DNA of 64,000 nt from Mantis religiosa (Eukaryota; Arthropoda; Insecta; Mantodea; Mantidae): contig CM060950.1 of assembly GCA_030765055.1 (NCBI GenBank), positions 279,300,399 to 279,364,398 of the forward strand. Reading direction: 5' to 3'. The position numbers and the translations under genes were made by a program. Under the pieces are notes generated by a model. The model was not told the origin of the DNA, did not search any database, and worked only from the letters and a program-made list of their open reading frames with translations. Shown here piece by piece: positions 14,690 through 26,508 of this stretch (position 1 is its first letter; every line of letters starts with the position of its first letter).

Positions 14690-16685
14690 CATCTTTCAGG
14701 ATAAGAGAATACCTCCAACTTTGTCATATCGAACGATAACTGAAATGATGTTCAAACGATTAGAGGGTACATAGAGCTTAGAGATACCTGATACTCATCT
14801 TTCAGGATTAGATAAAATCTTCGAAGCTAAGTCGTATCGGACGATTAATGAAATGATGTTCACATGAGTTCAGGGTACACAGAGCTTAGAGTTACCTGAC
14901 ATTCATCTTTCAGCATAGGGGAAAATCTCCAACTCTAAGTCATATCGGCGATGAATGAAATGATCTGCAAATGAGTAGAGAGTACATAGAGCTTAGAGTT
15001 ACCAGATATTCATCTCTCCGGATAAGAGAAAATCTCCAACGATAAGTCATATCGGACGATTAACGAAATGATGTTATCATGAGTACAGGGTACATAAAGC
15101 TTAGAGTTACCTGACATTCATCTTTCATGGTAAGCGAAAATCTCCAATGCTAAGTCATATCGGACGATGAATAAAATGATGTTCAAACGAGTAGAGGGTC
15201 CATAGAGCTTAGAGTTACCTGACATTCATCTTTCAGGATAAGGTGAAACCTCCAACGCTAAGTCATATAGGACGATGAATGAAATGATGTTCAAATGAGT
15301 ACAGAGTACATAGAGCTTAGTGTTACCTGATATTCATCTTTCAGAATAAAGTAAAACCTCCAGCGCAAAGTCTTATAGGACGATGAATGAAGTGATGTTC
15401 AAATGAGAACAGAGTACATAGAACTTAGAATTGCCTGACATTCATCTTTCGGAATAAGGTAAAACCTCCAACGCTAAGACATATAGGACGATGAATGAAG
15501 TGATGTTCAAATGAGAACAGAGTACATAGAACTTAGAGTTACCTGACATTCATCCTTCAGAATAAGGTAAAACCTCCAACGCTCAGTCATATCGGACGAT
15601 GAATGAAGTGATGTTCAATAGAGTACAGAGTCAATAGAGCTTAGAGTTACCTGACATTCATAGTTCAGAATAAGGTAAAACCTCCAACGCTAAGTCATAT
15701 GGGACGATGAATGAAGTGATGTTCAATAGAGTACAGAGTAAAAGAGCTTAGAGTTACCTGATATTCATCTTTCAGCATGAGGTAAAACCTCCAACGCTAA
15801 GTGATATCAAACGATTAATGAAATGATATTCAAACGAGCAGAGGGTACATAGAGCTTAGAGATATCTGATACTCATCTTTCAGGATAAGATAAAATGTTC
15901 AAAGCTAAGTCGTATCGGAATATTAATGAAATGATGCACACATGAGTACAGGGTACACAGAGCTTAGAGTTTCCAGAAATTTCTCTTTCAGCATAAGGGA
16001 AAATCTCCAAATCTAAGTCATATCGGCGATGAATGAAAGAATCTGCAACTGAGTACAGTGTACATAGAGCTTAGTTACCAGATATTCATCTTTCCGGATA
16101 ATAGAAAACCTCCAACGATAAGTCAAATCGGAGGATTAACCAAAATATGTTAGCATGTGTACAGGGTACATAAAGCTTAGAGTTACCTGACATTCATCTT
16201 TCATGGTAAGCGAAAATCTCCAATCCTATGTCATATAGGACGATGAATGAAGTGATGTTCAAATGAGAACAGAGTACATAGAACTTAGAGTTACCAGACA
16301 TTCATCTTTCAGCTTAAGAGAAAACTCCAACGCTAAGTCATATAGGACGATGAATGAAATGATGTTCAATAGAGTACAGAGTACATAGAACTTAGAGTTA
16401 CCTGACATTCATCTTTAAGAATAAGGTAAAACCTCCAACGCTAAGTCATATAGGACGATGAATGAAATGATGTTCAATTGAGTACAGAGTATATAGAGCT
16501 TAGAGTTACCTCATATTTATCTTTCAGGATAAGATAAAACCTCCAACGCTAAGTCGTAACGGACAATGAATGAAATGTTGTTCAATAGAGTACAGAGTAC
16601 ATAGAGCTTAGGGTTAACTGATATTCATCTTTCAGGTTAAGGTAAAACCTCCAACGCTAAGTCGTAAAGGACGCTGACTGAAATG
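14690..16685 (-). repeat. 108-bp satellite array (~19 units) derived from the SINE family 1 body
   Basis: The landmark CATCTTTCAGG recurs at 14690, 14796, 14904, 15011, 15119, 15227, 15335, 15443, 15551, 15659, 15766, 15874, 15983, 16087, 16195, 16303, 16410, 16518 and 16626, a period of 104-109 bp that is mostly 108. On the minus strand the unit runs from CTTATCCTGAAAGATGAATG to CTTAGCGTTGGAGG, which is the SINE family 1 body from its TTATCCTG block to its CGTTGGAGG end. Units 14796-15119 resemble 15874-16195 at an offset of about 1077 bp (ten units), so a block was duplicated. No coding potential is conserved. Confidence 0.93.
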
Positions 16686-17419
16686 TACGCAAGTATGTAT
16701 TACTGCTTCTACAAGATATTTTGGTTATGAATAGCTTTTCCTACAGATTATTGCGACTCTTTGGGTTCGTAGTCCATTTTGCTGAAATTCATAAAGGTTC
16801 TCTACTTCCGTAGTAGTACACTTTGTCCATCAGCAGAGTTACGTAACACACAAATACAATCTTCCAAGGTCGTTGATAACAACAAAGAGTTCACTTCAAA
16901 AACACCAGTTTCAGTTACAACTGTCGTCTCGTATGTGTTCACAACTGTCGCTTGGCGAGTCGCGGCTTCCTTAAATATACCACGACTCATATTACTAGAC
17001 ATTTCTGGAATATTCTGTCACAAACAAGAGGTGGAATGTTCTGTAAAACAAAAAAGATATCACTAGAGTATTCCTTCTAATTTATGAATGTTTATCCGCT
17101 TTGGCATACCTTTTATCTCCGCGCTAGGTTATCTGCTTGGGCAATCTCTTTATGTGCACTCGGCAATATCTGTCTCTTATCCCTCTGCGCCGCGCTATCG
17201 TAAATAATATGTTCGCAACATTATTCGCGGGCAGGAACAGTATTATTAGTTAAATTTTAATGGAATCTGTTGTACCATTGTACCACATAGTAGATGTCAA
17301 CTCAGCACTGAAATAGTTAACATTACCAAATTAGTTGGCGAAATACTTGACATCAGCAATGATGTTTCTCCATCTGACATATGGCCTGGGACTTAAGTAC
17401 TTACGATAATAAGTCGCCA
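16686..17419. other. Gene-free spacer
   Basis: No supported gene or element. Two short opposed frames around 16780-17060 have no recognisable content. Confidence 0.5.
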
Positions 17420-17950
17420 CAAAAGGCGTATCTCGAATGCGATAAACCCTAGTGGTCTACCGGGGTTTCTACTATTCTTATTTGTCATCAATACATTTTT
17501 GCATGCATTTGAACCATTTGTCGTAGCAGTTTTTCCAATCTGCTTGAGACACCTCCAAACACGCTCTCTGAACATTCCGACTGCTTCTTCTGTCAACGAC
17601 AATCCTTGGCCACGCATTTTATTCTTGACGTTTGGTAACAAAAATAAGTTTTTGGGTGCTAAATCAGGACTGTACGGAAGATGAGCCATGAATTCGGTTA
17701 AGACGAGATGTGTGTCCTCACATTGTTTTGAACGATCCGACGACGCTTGTTTATTTTCCTATTTAATCGAAAACTTCAGACAAATGAATGGCTGTGTACC
17801 GTTCAGAACTGACCACGCATGGATCCATCATTCGTCACATTTTAAGTTATACACGTCTTTTGAAGCAAGGGCTCTTATTTTAATGCACCAATCGACACGA
17901 GCATCTTCTTGAGATTCTATCAAATCTTGCGGTATCAAGTGAGAGCAAAC
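17420..17950 (-). pseudogene. Mariner transposase fragment, second subfamily
   Basis: On the minus strand it reads IPQDLIESQEDARVDWCIK, then KDVYNLKCDE.WIHAW around the first catalytic Asp, and later MAHLPYSPDLAPKNLFLLPN with VKNKMRGQGLSLTEEAV, the block around the third acidic residue. The VKNKMRGQ segment and the WCIK segment differ from the mariner at 13025-13605, so this is another subfamily. The stretch around the second catalytic residue is deleted or scrambled, stops are frequent, and no terminal repeats were found. Confidence 0.75.
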
Positions 17951-18134
17951 CTTTTTGCGGCGAAATGATCATACAATATTTTATAGAGAGTTGCGCACAA
18001 AAGCCCGTCCCAAGCACTACATTTCTTGAGGTTTATGTTGTCTTCCTGTTAAACAGAGAAAGGAATACTCATCATCTCACTCTATGGCGACGCAGGGAAT
18101 CAAATGTACCGGCCAAACATGCATCAGTAGCTGA

Positions 18135-18905
18135 GTGCCCCTCTTCCACATCACTGAAGATTTGATTTTAGGACTTTCCCTCGAGATCCAATTTGAAGCA
18201 ATACAAATACAATTAAACCTACTAGAAAATAATTCAACATATCCATATGTTGTAACACTGAAAACACCGTGCGTATCATGTAAAACAAATTCGCCGTTCC
18301 ACACCTCATACGCCAGTGACAACGTAACATACTGTCTTATTTGCGAACACGAGACTATTTTGGAAGGGAAGAGTCGAGTTGGAAAACACTGCAAAGAAGC
18401 AGGAGCAGGGACATCGCCTCGCCTTCTTGCTTACTGGTTGGCGGGACGAGAGTGGCATGCCTTCAAGGGATATCGAGGGCTGACTTCAAGAAGCCGGGCC
18501 GGAAGGTATTGTTACTACGCAAAATATCTTTCGAGACTGTACTTCGAGAGGTTTCATTCTGGAACGATCTACTGCACCCGGCAGGGTTATATAAAAGCTG
18601 ATGCAAAGGCGAGACGTAATGGGTTGTGGATACCACAGAGGAACCGAGGACATAGGACGCCTCAACTCTTCTCTGCGATTAGAAAATTACCGCCATCGGT
18701 AGCGACCTTTGGGCAGCTCCCGGCAATTGTGCTTTCTGCCATTTGGTGTAGTCGGCGTGCCACCCAGCGATTACCAGATAACCTTCCAGTATCTGGAAAA
18801 CTCAGCCTACACCAAAAAGTAGGTGAGCCAACAAACACCGGAGCGGTTAAGACGACACAACACCTAGAGTGGTTAAGACGTCATAAAGGAAGAGTTAGCC
18901 AATAA
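18135..18905 (+). other. Unassigned 256-codon open frame
   Basis: This is one of the longer uninterrupted plus-strand frames, yet it shows no domain I recognise. Its composition changes midway, from AT-rich before about 18340 to GC-richer after it, which suggests a junction between unrelated sequences rather than one gene. A TATA-like GTTATATAAAAG lies at about 18585. It directly abuts a SINE fragment at 18907. It could be part of an unrecognised LTR or simple chance. Confidence 0.2.
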
Positions 18906-18906
18906 C

Positions 18907-19015
18907 GGCCACAGTCGAATGTCGGGTAACTCTAAGCTCCATGGACCCTGCAGTCATTTGAGTATCATTTTACCCAATTTATTCACCGACCGATATGACC
19001 TAACGTTATTAGGTC
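18907..19015 (+). mobile_element. SINE family 1 body fragment
   Basis: It reads GTCGAATGTCGGGTAACTCT through CATTTGAGTATCATTT to CCTAACGTTATTAGG, matching the 3' body of the SINE at 62392-62628. The tRNA-like head is missing. Confidence 0.75.
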
Positions 19016-19631
19016 GTTATTATCCCCCCCAAAAAAGGCCACAGTTATCCGCTACCTCGGTACCGGGTAAGGCGCATTTTAACTTAAGGTGTCCGGACCT
19101 CTTAGTGGCAAACTGCTCAGCCCCTGATGCCTACGGGTGAAGACGCTTGCCGGTGGTAACATCTGCACTGCACCTTTCGGATCCACAGCGTTTTAGTACC
19201 TGTCCATTATGACTAAAACCCCTAACCCTTCCATCAGCACGAACCGAAATGGGTCTGTAGAGGCGGCCGCAAAGGTCGCCCCAAACACCTCTTCTGGAGG
19301 TTCTAGAAAGAGGAAGCCTCTGCAAAAAAGTTACGGCGGAGATACCTAGATACCTCCAGGCTAACATCCAACCAGAGTAGTTCACACGAGATAATCTTCC
19401 ATGTAGGCCAAATTCCGAAGTCTGGCTTTGAGGACGAGCGTGCAAGTGTGCGCACGACCACTTAAGAACTAGCGGGTGGACACCAGTGTCGAAGATCTGT
19501 TCCTCGGATCTCTCTACGGACATCGAGGAGTTCCCTGAGGTAACCACACTTAGATCTAGGAGGGCAGCAAAGCTTGCTATAGGGCGCGTACCCTCTGGCC
19601 AAACCACCACAAACCAAACCCAGAACCGAAC

Positions 19632-20121
19632 TAGTTAGTTATGCGCAGAGGACCTACCCAAAAGTCCGAAGACCCTGACCTACCCGGGAACGATGGATAA
19701 CTCCGGGGCTCTTTCCACAGGGCAATACCCGATTTATTAAAAAGCCCCCCCATCGACAACAACGTCAAGACTGGATGGAAGTGGATACGCCACTTACGCG
19801 CGTTAACCCCGTAGGGATGACTACCGAAAACCTCGGTGGGGCGACCTGGTGATCTAGCACACCTTCTACTAGCTCTGCAGGCTAGTACCCGGGACTTATG
19901 AGGCAACCCTCTACCCCCTCCGGGCGGCCGTAGGTACCAGATTTCCCACGGGTTTCGGAAATAAGCTGCCCCCTCGAGTCCAACCCAATCCGAACAACTC
20001 CCCGACGGGACGGGCTCGGCAGTTCGGCCCGAGGTTCCTTTAGTAACGTCAGAGGTACCACAATTGCTAGGGTTCCGCAACGCTCGCACCACAGCAGCTG
20101 GAGCGGACGGATCCCCTGCAA
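19632..20121 (-). mobile_element. Retroposon X copy inserted in LINE ORF1
   Basis: The minus strand matches the X element at 39721-40253: GGGGATCCGTCC near its start, TACCTCTGACGTTACTAAAG, then TAGAAGGTGTGCTAGATCAC and GTGGCGTATCCACTTCCATC. Here it reads open for about 199 codons on the minus strand, mostly inside X, but the other copies do not keep that frame. I could not define a target duplication for this copy. Confidence 0.7.
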
Positions 20122-21280
20122 GATTCAAGCATATCTCATCGATTATAGTCGTCGACTTCGCGGGGACGGTCGGCTTCCTCAAGGAAGTCATAATAACTCT
20201 CACGAGGGAGTGCGCTGGGCGGAGGAACAAAAACCGTTACGTCTTTCACCTTAAAACAGCCTTCTTCTCCAATATCTCAAAAGGGGAGGAATTCCCCACT
20301 TTATCTTCGACCTGGATAAGGCTCGTGACATCCGCAGGGTCATCCGCAGGTTACTTACGGATACTTCCGTAGATGACACGAGAAAAGACCTCAACTGCCA
20401 GGGCATCACTTCCAGAGTGGTGAAGCAACTCACCCCTCACTCTCCTCATTGCCAGTGAGCTAAGTGGCCCCTCCCCCTGTTCCTAGTAAAGGTGGAGTGG
20501 GCCAACGACACCTAGGCCAAGATATATGGTGTCAAAACCGTCTATTACCTCAGGGTCCAGATTGAACCACCCAAGGAACTTGGTGGGCGCCCTCAATGTT
20601 ATATGTATTTGGGTTTAACCACTCCGGCCAACTCTACCACCGCAACCTACGTTGACTAAGGTGAGGTGGCACTCATCCAAAAGAGGACTGCCCTCGTGCC
20701 ATCATGGAATTACCTACTTGCGCAAACGGCATGAGCAAGCACATAGCATTCCATGGGGGCTGCCCCAGGAAGGTGGTAATCGCTTGCAGCAGACCTCCAG
20801 CTCCTGAACCTAGCAGGCAGGCTAGCCGTCAAGCTTCACAACCTACAGAGACAGCACCCCCTCCAGCTGCACTATCACGTCAGCAGCTGCTACCTTTGCT
20901 GAGGTAGCGCTCAAACCTGCGAGTGGGCCTGCGAAGTCACGGGCCAATGTACACAAAACCCGAAACACTACCAAAACCCCTTTCCACGGAACAAAAGGGA
21001 GCGCGTCTGACAGAAGGCCGGACTCTGACTACGAGGGTTCGAGTGGTCGTGGTTTATCCAAGCATGGTCGACAGCTAAGGTATGGCAGACCGATGCCACG
21101 GCGTTCCTTCCACTCAGTAACTTCCTCAGAACCCCCTCTCCCCATTCAAGTACCTCTTCTTCCCCCTGCCCAATAGCTTTCGGACCTGCTGGTCTGGTTT
21201 AAAGCAACTGCTGCAAAATCATGGCCAGCGTCACTGCGAGCTGTTGGTGGGTTCACGTCCACTTCCGATCCCGCCGCCTG

Positions 21281-21532
21281 CTTGGTAATTGCCATGGAAG
21301 GAGTTGCCCTTCTGACCTCCGTCACCCAACCGGTCCAGAATGGCGGATCAAAATAATCCACCCGCTTGGTAATTGCCATGGAAGGACTTGCCCTTCTGAC
21401 CTCCGTCACCCAACCGGTCCAGAATGGCGGATCCAAATAGGCCACCCGCTTGGTAATTGCCATGGAAGGACTTGCTCTTCTGACCTCCGTCATCCAACCG
21501 GTCGAGAATGGCGGATCGAAATAGGTTAATGA
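21281..21532 (+). repeat. 84-bp minisatellite, three units, in the LINE ORF1 tail
   Basis: CTTGGTAATTGCCATGGAAG recurs at 21281, 21365 and 21449, exactly 84 bp (28 codons) apart. Units differ by a few bases. In the LINE reading frame the unit encodes LVIAMEGLALLTSVTQPVQN followed by GGSK and a stop. Confidence 0.95.
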
Positions 21533-21537
21533 CCTAG

Positions 21538-22345
21538 TTGAGGTTTGCATTCAGGAACGCGAATGGTGTGGAGGACCAGCGAGACGAGCTCCTGCAGTTC
21601 GTAAGATACTCGGCATTTAGCTTCATCCTTTCGGAAACACGCGTCCGTCCCAATACTCTTCCATCTCACGGACTCAGGACAGATCGTGCTGGTCGCCGAA
21701 AAGGTGGCACAGTGATCTTCGTGAGGAAAAGTGTGGTCCATAGAGTATAACAGCTCCCTTCCCTACAATCCCTTGAAACCAGGGCCGCCTGCGTGAACCT
21801 TGGCGGTTCCAAGTACTGATAGTTTTGCCTATCACCCACACCGAAAACAGTTCGTAGCCAATGAACACCTCTCAATCTTTGCCCTGCAGCCCAATGTAAA
21901 TCTGGCCTGGGACCTAAATGCCAAACATCAACGTTGGTATAGTGGCTCCCGGGCGAACAGAAGAGGCAGTGACATCATCTGCATGGTTGATGTGCACCAT
22001 CACCTAAGGGTTGAAAACCCCTGGCAACCCACTCATTACCTGCGAGGTCAAGATGGCTCATCCGTCATTGACTTCGCAATCAAAATTTTTCCATTTCGTT
22101 TATTACTTATCTCGTTAAAGGCACTTCATTCAGACCACAACCTGGTGCTTGCTGAAGTTAAAACTAGGGTAGCCAATCACGACGTACCAGTTCAACACCA
22201 CGTCTGGAATGATCCAGAATCCAAAGAAGTCTACAGTAAATTGTCACAAGTGAATGTTTCACGTAGAAATATTTTTCATCACATAAGAATGAACTTTGGT
22301 GAAGCTCTACAAAATTTCATTTATCCAACATCTGAAGGAAGATAA
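21538..22345 (+). pseudogene. LINE ORF2 endonuclease domain (Jockey-like)
   Basis: The frame starts RFAFRNANGVEDQRDELLQF, the usual first strand of an apurinic/apyrimidinic-type LINE endonuclease (Asn in RNANG), then ILSETRVRP with the catalytic Glu. After a frameshift near 21750 it continues as FALQPNVNLAWDLNAKHQRW (the expected GD is WD) and GSSVIDFAI. It ends near LHSDHNLVLAEV, the conserved SDH block. The enzyme nicks target DNA to prime reverse transcription. The WD change and frameshift make it inactive, and sequence after the endonuclease is lost. Confidence 0.8.
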
Positions 22346-22360
22346 GTAAAATGTGTGAAT

Positions 22361-24543
22361 GATTGTACGTGGCTGTATCAAATAATTGAGAGTTCTGTAT
22401 TTCATGAGTTGGGAAGCCTGGTTCCATCAGACACAATAAGTGAACTCCCAAACACAGGTACTGGTCAACAATCTCTATACGATTAATGAGATACCTCTTT
22501 ACAGTGAAAATAATTGGAAGGTTGTGCACCATTTCAGCATGTCATGGTATGTGTATCTCATTATTTGAAGTAGTCAACATTGAAATAGTAAACCTTTGAG
22601 AAATTTAACATACCCTCTCCCCATAAACGTATGTATGGTCTTTTAAAAGGTTGGGGCAACTGTGACACTTCACTGAGTCAATTTCATGAAAAATTTACAG
22701 AAGCAAGTACTGTCAGCAAACGATTGTGGTTGCCAGTTTACTGGATCTATACATTTTGCCAAAACAAGACAACTTCCACAGGGAAGCGCTCTCCTTTGTC
22801 GCTGAGTTGTAACCATTAGCCAATAATAGGGGACCCTCATAAACAGCACGAGAGATATCGTAGCCAGTCTTCTGATTCCATTACTTCCTGCAGAAATACC
22901 TTATAAATCCAAACCTCAAAGTACCGCCTCCCTTACACAGGAGCGGGACAGAATTGTCATGTTTTGGAAAAAACTATAACCACTTGAAATTTTTATCTGT
23001 GGGCAAGCAGTCTTAAGGGAAGGGTGTATGCACATAAACCAAAAATCTTAGAAGACTTGAAGGACAATATTCATAATTAAATTTTGAAAATTGATGTGTC
23101 ACTTGTACAAAGTGTATACTAACATACTAAAGCGAGCGCAAAAGTACACCGAAGCACAAGGTCCTAAAGTACAGCAATGCAAAAGCCAAGATAAATTCAG
23201 TAAATATCGATTTTTGCCTTAGCTGCAAGTTTATCTATTTGCTTGCTCCTGGTGGGTGAGTAGTCTATATGGCCAGTTTTCTTGCACCACCTGGTGGGAA
23301 ATGCCTAGGGTTGCCTCAGTCTCACAGAAAGTGCATATCAATTTCATCATCAGTAAAAGAAACAACAGCCCTGATTAAAATTATTATATATGCATTTTAC
23401 AGTGGCAAATGTTGGAACTTCATTATATATGAAAGTAACATGAAGTACTCACACAGTAACAATGATTGATGGTATAATGCATGCTTTATATAAAGCATGT
23501 ACACCAAAAATTTGCTACGGAGTAGAAGCACAACTGAAGCGTAGAATGTACCACATGCAACCACTTGCAAGAGCTGCTGGGCATCCCTTGTCAGCTCTGT
23601 GGGGGATGGTACTCCATATGCATGCCACCTGTAGACCGTCCGTCAGGGGTAAACAATCCCTCCTGTACAATGCTGTGTTGTTATGTCTATATGTTTCTAT
23701 GCATTCTTGACTCATTTTTGGGTACTTCCAGCTATACTCCGCCCCCAATTTTTGACACAGAGATAATTCCATCAAACTTTCAAGCACGTACAGATGTTGA
23801 CATAGTGGTAGTTCCCTTGATAGTTCAATTTTCTGTAATCCATTGTGTGTATTGAAAATGAATTCTAGGACATGTTTTTGGCATAAGTATTGCAGATAAA
23901 TTTCTGATTGTAAGATAATTGAGCCAAGTTCCTTGTTTCAAGAATGTAAGCCCATTTCCAGATGATATATGTACTTGATATCTTAATTTTAATCCTAGTT
24001 AATAGTTTTATTCACTTAAATCTTACTTTGATTTAGTTTTAATAAAGCATCACATGAGCCATAAGTACATCAGAGTATAAAGGGATAGAGGAACATGTTA
24101 ATTTTTATTTTCTCAAACTTTCAAATATCCTGATAACATTTTGAGATGAGTAACAAATCAATAACTTAATTAGCTGATCATTATTGCTTGTAAGCCTAAT
24201 CTATACTTTGGTTGGCCAAACAAGCATGAATATTAAAATTTGATTTGTTAGTACTATGGTTTATTTTTACATAGATTCTGTAAACCATTCTTATTAAAGT
24301 AATTGAGCGGGGTTATATTTACACATTAGAAAAATTAGAACATGTTTTTGGAAATTTTCCTTTCATTCTCGGCTTATTAACTAGGAGCAAAATTAAGCAA
24401 TCTTTCACCCCAATATAGAATGAGATGCTGTGAACACAAAAATTAAAGTGTATCCATAAAATAAAAAAATAATAAAAAACAAATAAGCAAAATTTTGATG
24501 TTAGGTGAGAATGGGAGAGAAGGTTCCCAAAACATGTTCTAAT
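22361..24543. other. Gene-free AT-rich spacer
   Basis: No recognisable genes or elements. Short frames at 22631, 23269 and 23462-23855 show no domain or consistent splice context. Confidence 0.5.
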
Positions 24544-24556
24544 TTATGACAAGCAA

Positions 24557-24792
24557 TTTTTTTTGTAATTTACGTCCTCCAACGTTAAGTCACATAGGAC
24601 GGTGAATGAATTGGGCGAAATGATGCTCAAATGAGTCCAGGGTCCATGGAGGTTAGAGTTACCCGACATTCGCCTGGAAGGATAAGGGAAGACACCGGTA
24701 AAAACCTTATCCAGGTAACTCACCTGAACTGAGATTCAAACTCGGGAACTCTTGAACGTGAGGTAGACACCATCTACGCTACCGAGGCGGGC
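24557..24792 (-). mobile_element. Full-length SINE family 1 with target-site duplication
   Basis: The minus strand begins GCCCGCCTCGGTAGCGTAGA (A-box region), has a B box in GAGTTTGAATCTCAG, the body TTATCCTTCCAGGCGAATGT, and ends CGTTGGAGGACGTAAATTAC plus a short A-run. It is flanked by TTATGACAAGCAA (24544-24556) and TTATCACAAGCAA (24793-24805), a 13-bp duplication with one mismatch. This fixes its ends. Transcription would be by RNA polymerase III and mobilisation by a LINE, from general knowledge of SINEs. Confidence 0.92.
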
Positions 24793-24805
24793 TTATCACA
24801 AGCAA

Positions 24806-25908
24806 GTGAAGAACGGTGTAATCATAAGATATATGTGTGTAATTAAGGGCGCCCAACTGCAGCAGTTATCAGAGCCCTTTAAAAAGCAATTTATGGCAAA
24901 AGCAGATATACACAGTTCTAAAACTTATAGCTATGTGTAAAAAGGCAGTGCCCAATCCGAAATTGATCCAAACTCACCAGTGTAAACTAACCAAACCTCA
25001 ATTAAGTGATTAACCTCACTCTTAAAAACTTCCAATTAGTGATTTACAAAAGCTTGCTTTTCATGTTAAGATAAACTTTTGCATAAATTATTTATTATAT
25101 ATTTTGTTGAAAATAAATGGTAGTATACATGTGTTGGCTGTATGGTTTGAAACCAATTGCCAATTATTATTATTTTTTTTTATTTTATTTAAGGGAGGGA
25201 CAAAAGAGGAAACTGAACTGAGACAAATGTTTAAAACCAGGTTTCTATATGAGCGCCTTGAAATGTCACATTATATCACATCAAAAGACTTCTGAATATA
25301 ATATCTGTTTGAAAAATCTACTGTATTACATTCAGTGACTTATCTATCCATTCTTCAACAACTATTATTACAAAGCCTTTTATTCTATTTACTTCATTTT
25401 AATTGAGATTGTAGGTACAAGGGCATTAAAGGAATGAAATTGCGCACTCTTTGCATAATCTTAAGAAATAATGAATAACGATTTGCCACTTGAAGATGCT
25501 TTTGTGTATTTGAAATTTCAAACAAATATCAAAGAATATGTAAGAAATGGCGATCCCTATAAAAGCTTTATTTGCCATAAATTGTGTACTTTAACAAGGT
25601 CTACATTTTCTGGGTAGCAAGATTGTAATTTTCTCTTACAATGTATCAATTATACAGCTATTGAGAATGAAGGCTTCACAGGCCATTCCCAGAAAAAATG
25701 AAGAAAATACCTTAAAACATATTTTTAATAAAAATCGTTAGTGCTATTTTTGAGAAAATAAAAATAACAAAAAAAAATGTCAGTAAAAGGAGTGGCTTAG
25801 GTTTGGGGATTTTGTTAAAAATCTTTGCATTACATACTTGTAACATACAGAATTTAAATCGAAATTGAGTATTTATTGGACTGTTCATTGAGATACGCTG
25901 TTCACAGA
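24806..25908. other. Gene-free AT-rich spacer
   Basis: No supported coding region or element. Confidence 0.5.
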
Positions 25909-25910
25909 TA

Positions 25911-26508
25911 TGAGGTGCATTCAAGTTATAACACCTATTTTTTCCGGGACTGGGACCAGATAGGAAATTGTGTTTTTTTTTTAAACACACGGCCTTGCAC
26001 CAGCTGGTCTGACGACATGGTCCAGCGAGTGGAGAACGTTGTTTTGGAGGGTCGCCGATTGAGCATTTCCAGATCTTCACACAGGATTGTGTGCACAGAT
26101 CCCACGGAAATTGCCAATTTTGGAGGCAATGACTGCAACTGTCTTGGTTTGTTGTCACACAATGTTCTGCCTTCATTGAACTGTCGCACCAAGGAACGCA
26201 GATTAGACACATTCATGGTACTATCACCACAAGCCTCACTCAACTGGCGATGAATTTCAATAGGTGTCACACCACTAAAATGTAGAAAACGAATGATTAC
26301 ACACTGTTCTTGCGATGAAAATGCCACCATTTTAAGTATCAAAAACAGTCCTAACTCTCATTGCTGCAACGAGTTCTATGCACTGTACTGTGCTGCCATC
26401 TCTGACACGCATTCACAAAGAGTCCATGTGTATTTAAAAAAAAAAACAGAGGTTCCTATCTGGTCCCAGTCCTGAAAAAAATAGGTGTTTTAACTTGAAT
26501 GCACCTCG
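25911..26508 (-). mobile_element. Internally deleted mariner-like transposon with ~55-bp inverted repeats and TA duplication
   Basis: The left end TGAGGTGCATTCAAGTTATA and right end TAACTTGAATGCACCTCG are inverted copies, and the match continues inward through CTGGGACCAGATAGGAA and TTCCTATCTGGTCCCAG. TA dinucleotides flank both ends (25909-25910 and 26509-26510), the Tc1/mariner signature. At 598 bp it is too short for a full transposase and retains only an N-terminal fragment, so it is a non-autonomous derivative. Confidence 0.88.
25935..26342 (-). pseudogene. Transposase N-terminal helix-turn-helix remnant
   Basis: The minus-strand frame contains FSSQEQCVIIRFLHFSGVTP with IEIHRQLSEACGDS and later SLVRQFNEGRT, the paired helices of the mariner DNA-binding domain. 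ISVGSVHTILCEDL follows, typical of the second DNA-binding subdomain. After that the sequence runs straight into the terminal repeat, so the whole catalytic domain is deleted. The fragment could bind the element's ends if expressed but could not catalyse transposition. Confidence 0.75.

Larger units (their letters stand above)
19200..21535 (+). pseudogene. LINE ORF1 (gag-like) remnant
   Basis: A Ser/Thr/Asn-rich start (MTKTPNPSISTNRNGS) precedes the inserted X element. After it, RECAGRRNKNRYVFHLK resembles the helical segment of Jockey ORF1 proteins. YGVKTVYYLRVQIEPPKELG leads into a cysteine-bearing stretch, and TCANGMSKHIAFHGGCPRK is a CCHC-type knuckle with the second cysteine changed. A proline-rich tail follows. 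Several frames must be joined to read it, so it is not functional. ORF1 proteins bind the element's RNA. Confidence 0.6.
19020..22360 (+). mobile_element. Jockey-like non-LTR retrotransposon, 3'-truncated and degraded
   Basis: A gag-like ORF1 with a zinc-knuckle remnant is followed by ORF2 with an apurinic-type endonuclease, the order of Jockey-clade LINEs. ORF1 contains a retroposon X copy (19632-20121). The reverse transcriptase is absent: recognisable sequence fades after about 22345. Many frameshifts are present. Confidence 0.75.

Noticed and set aside
18341..18601. Second frame overlapping the 256-codon frame at 18135
   Set aside because: It is an alternative frame of the same sequence with no recognisable content.
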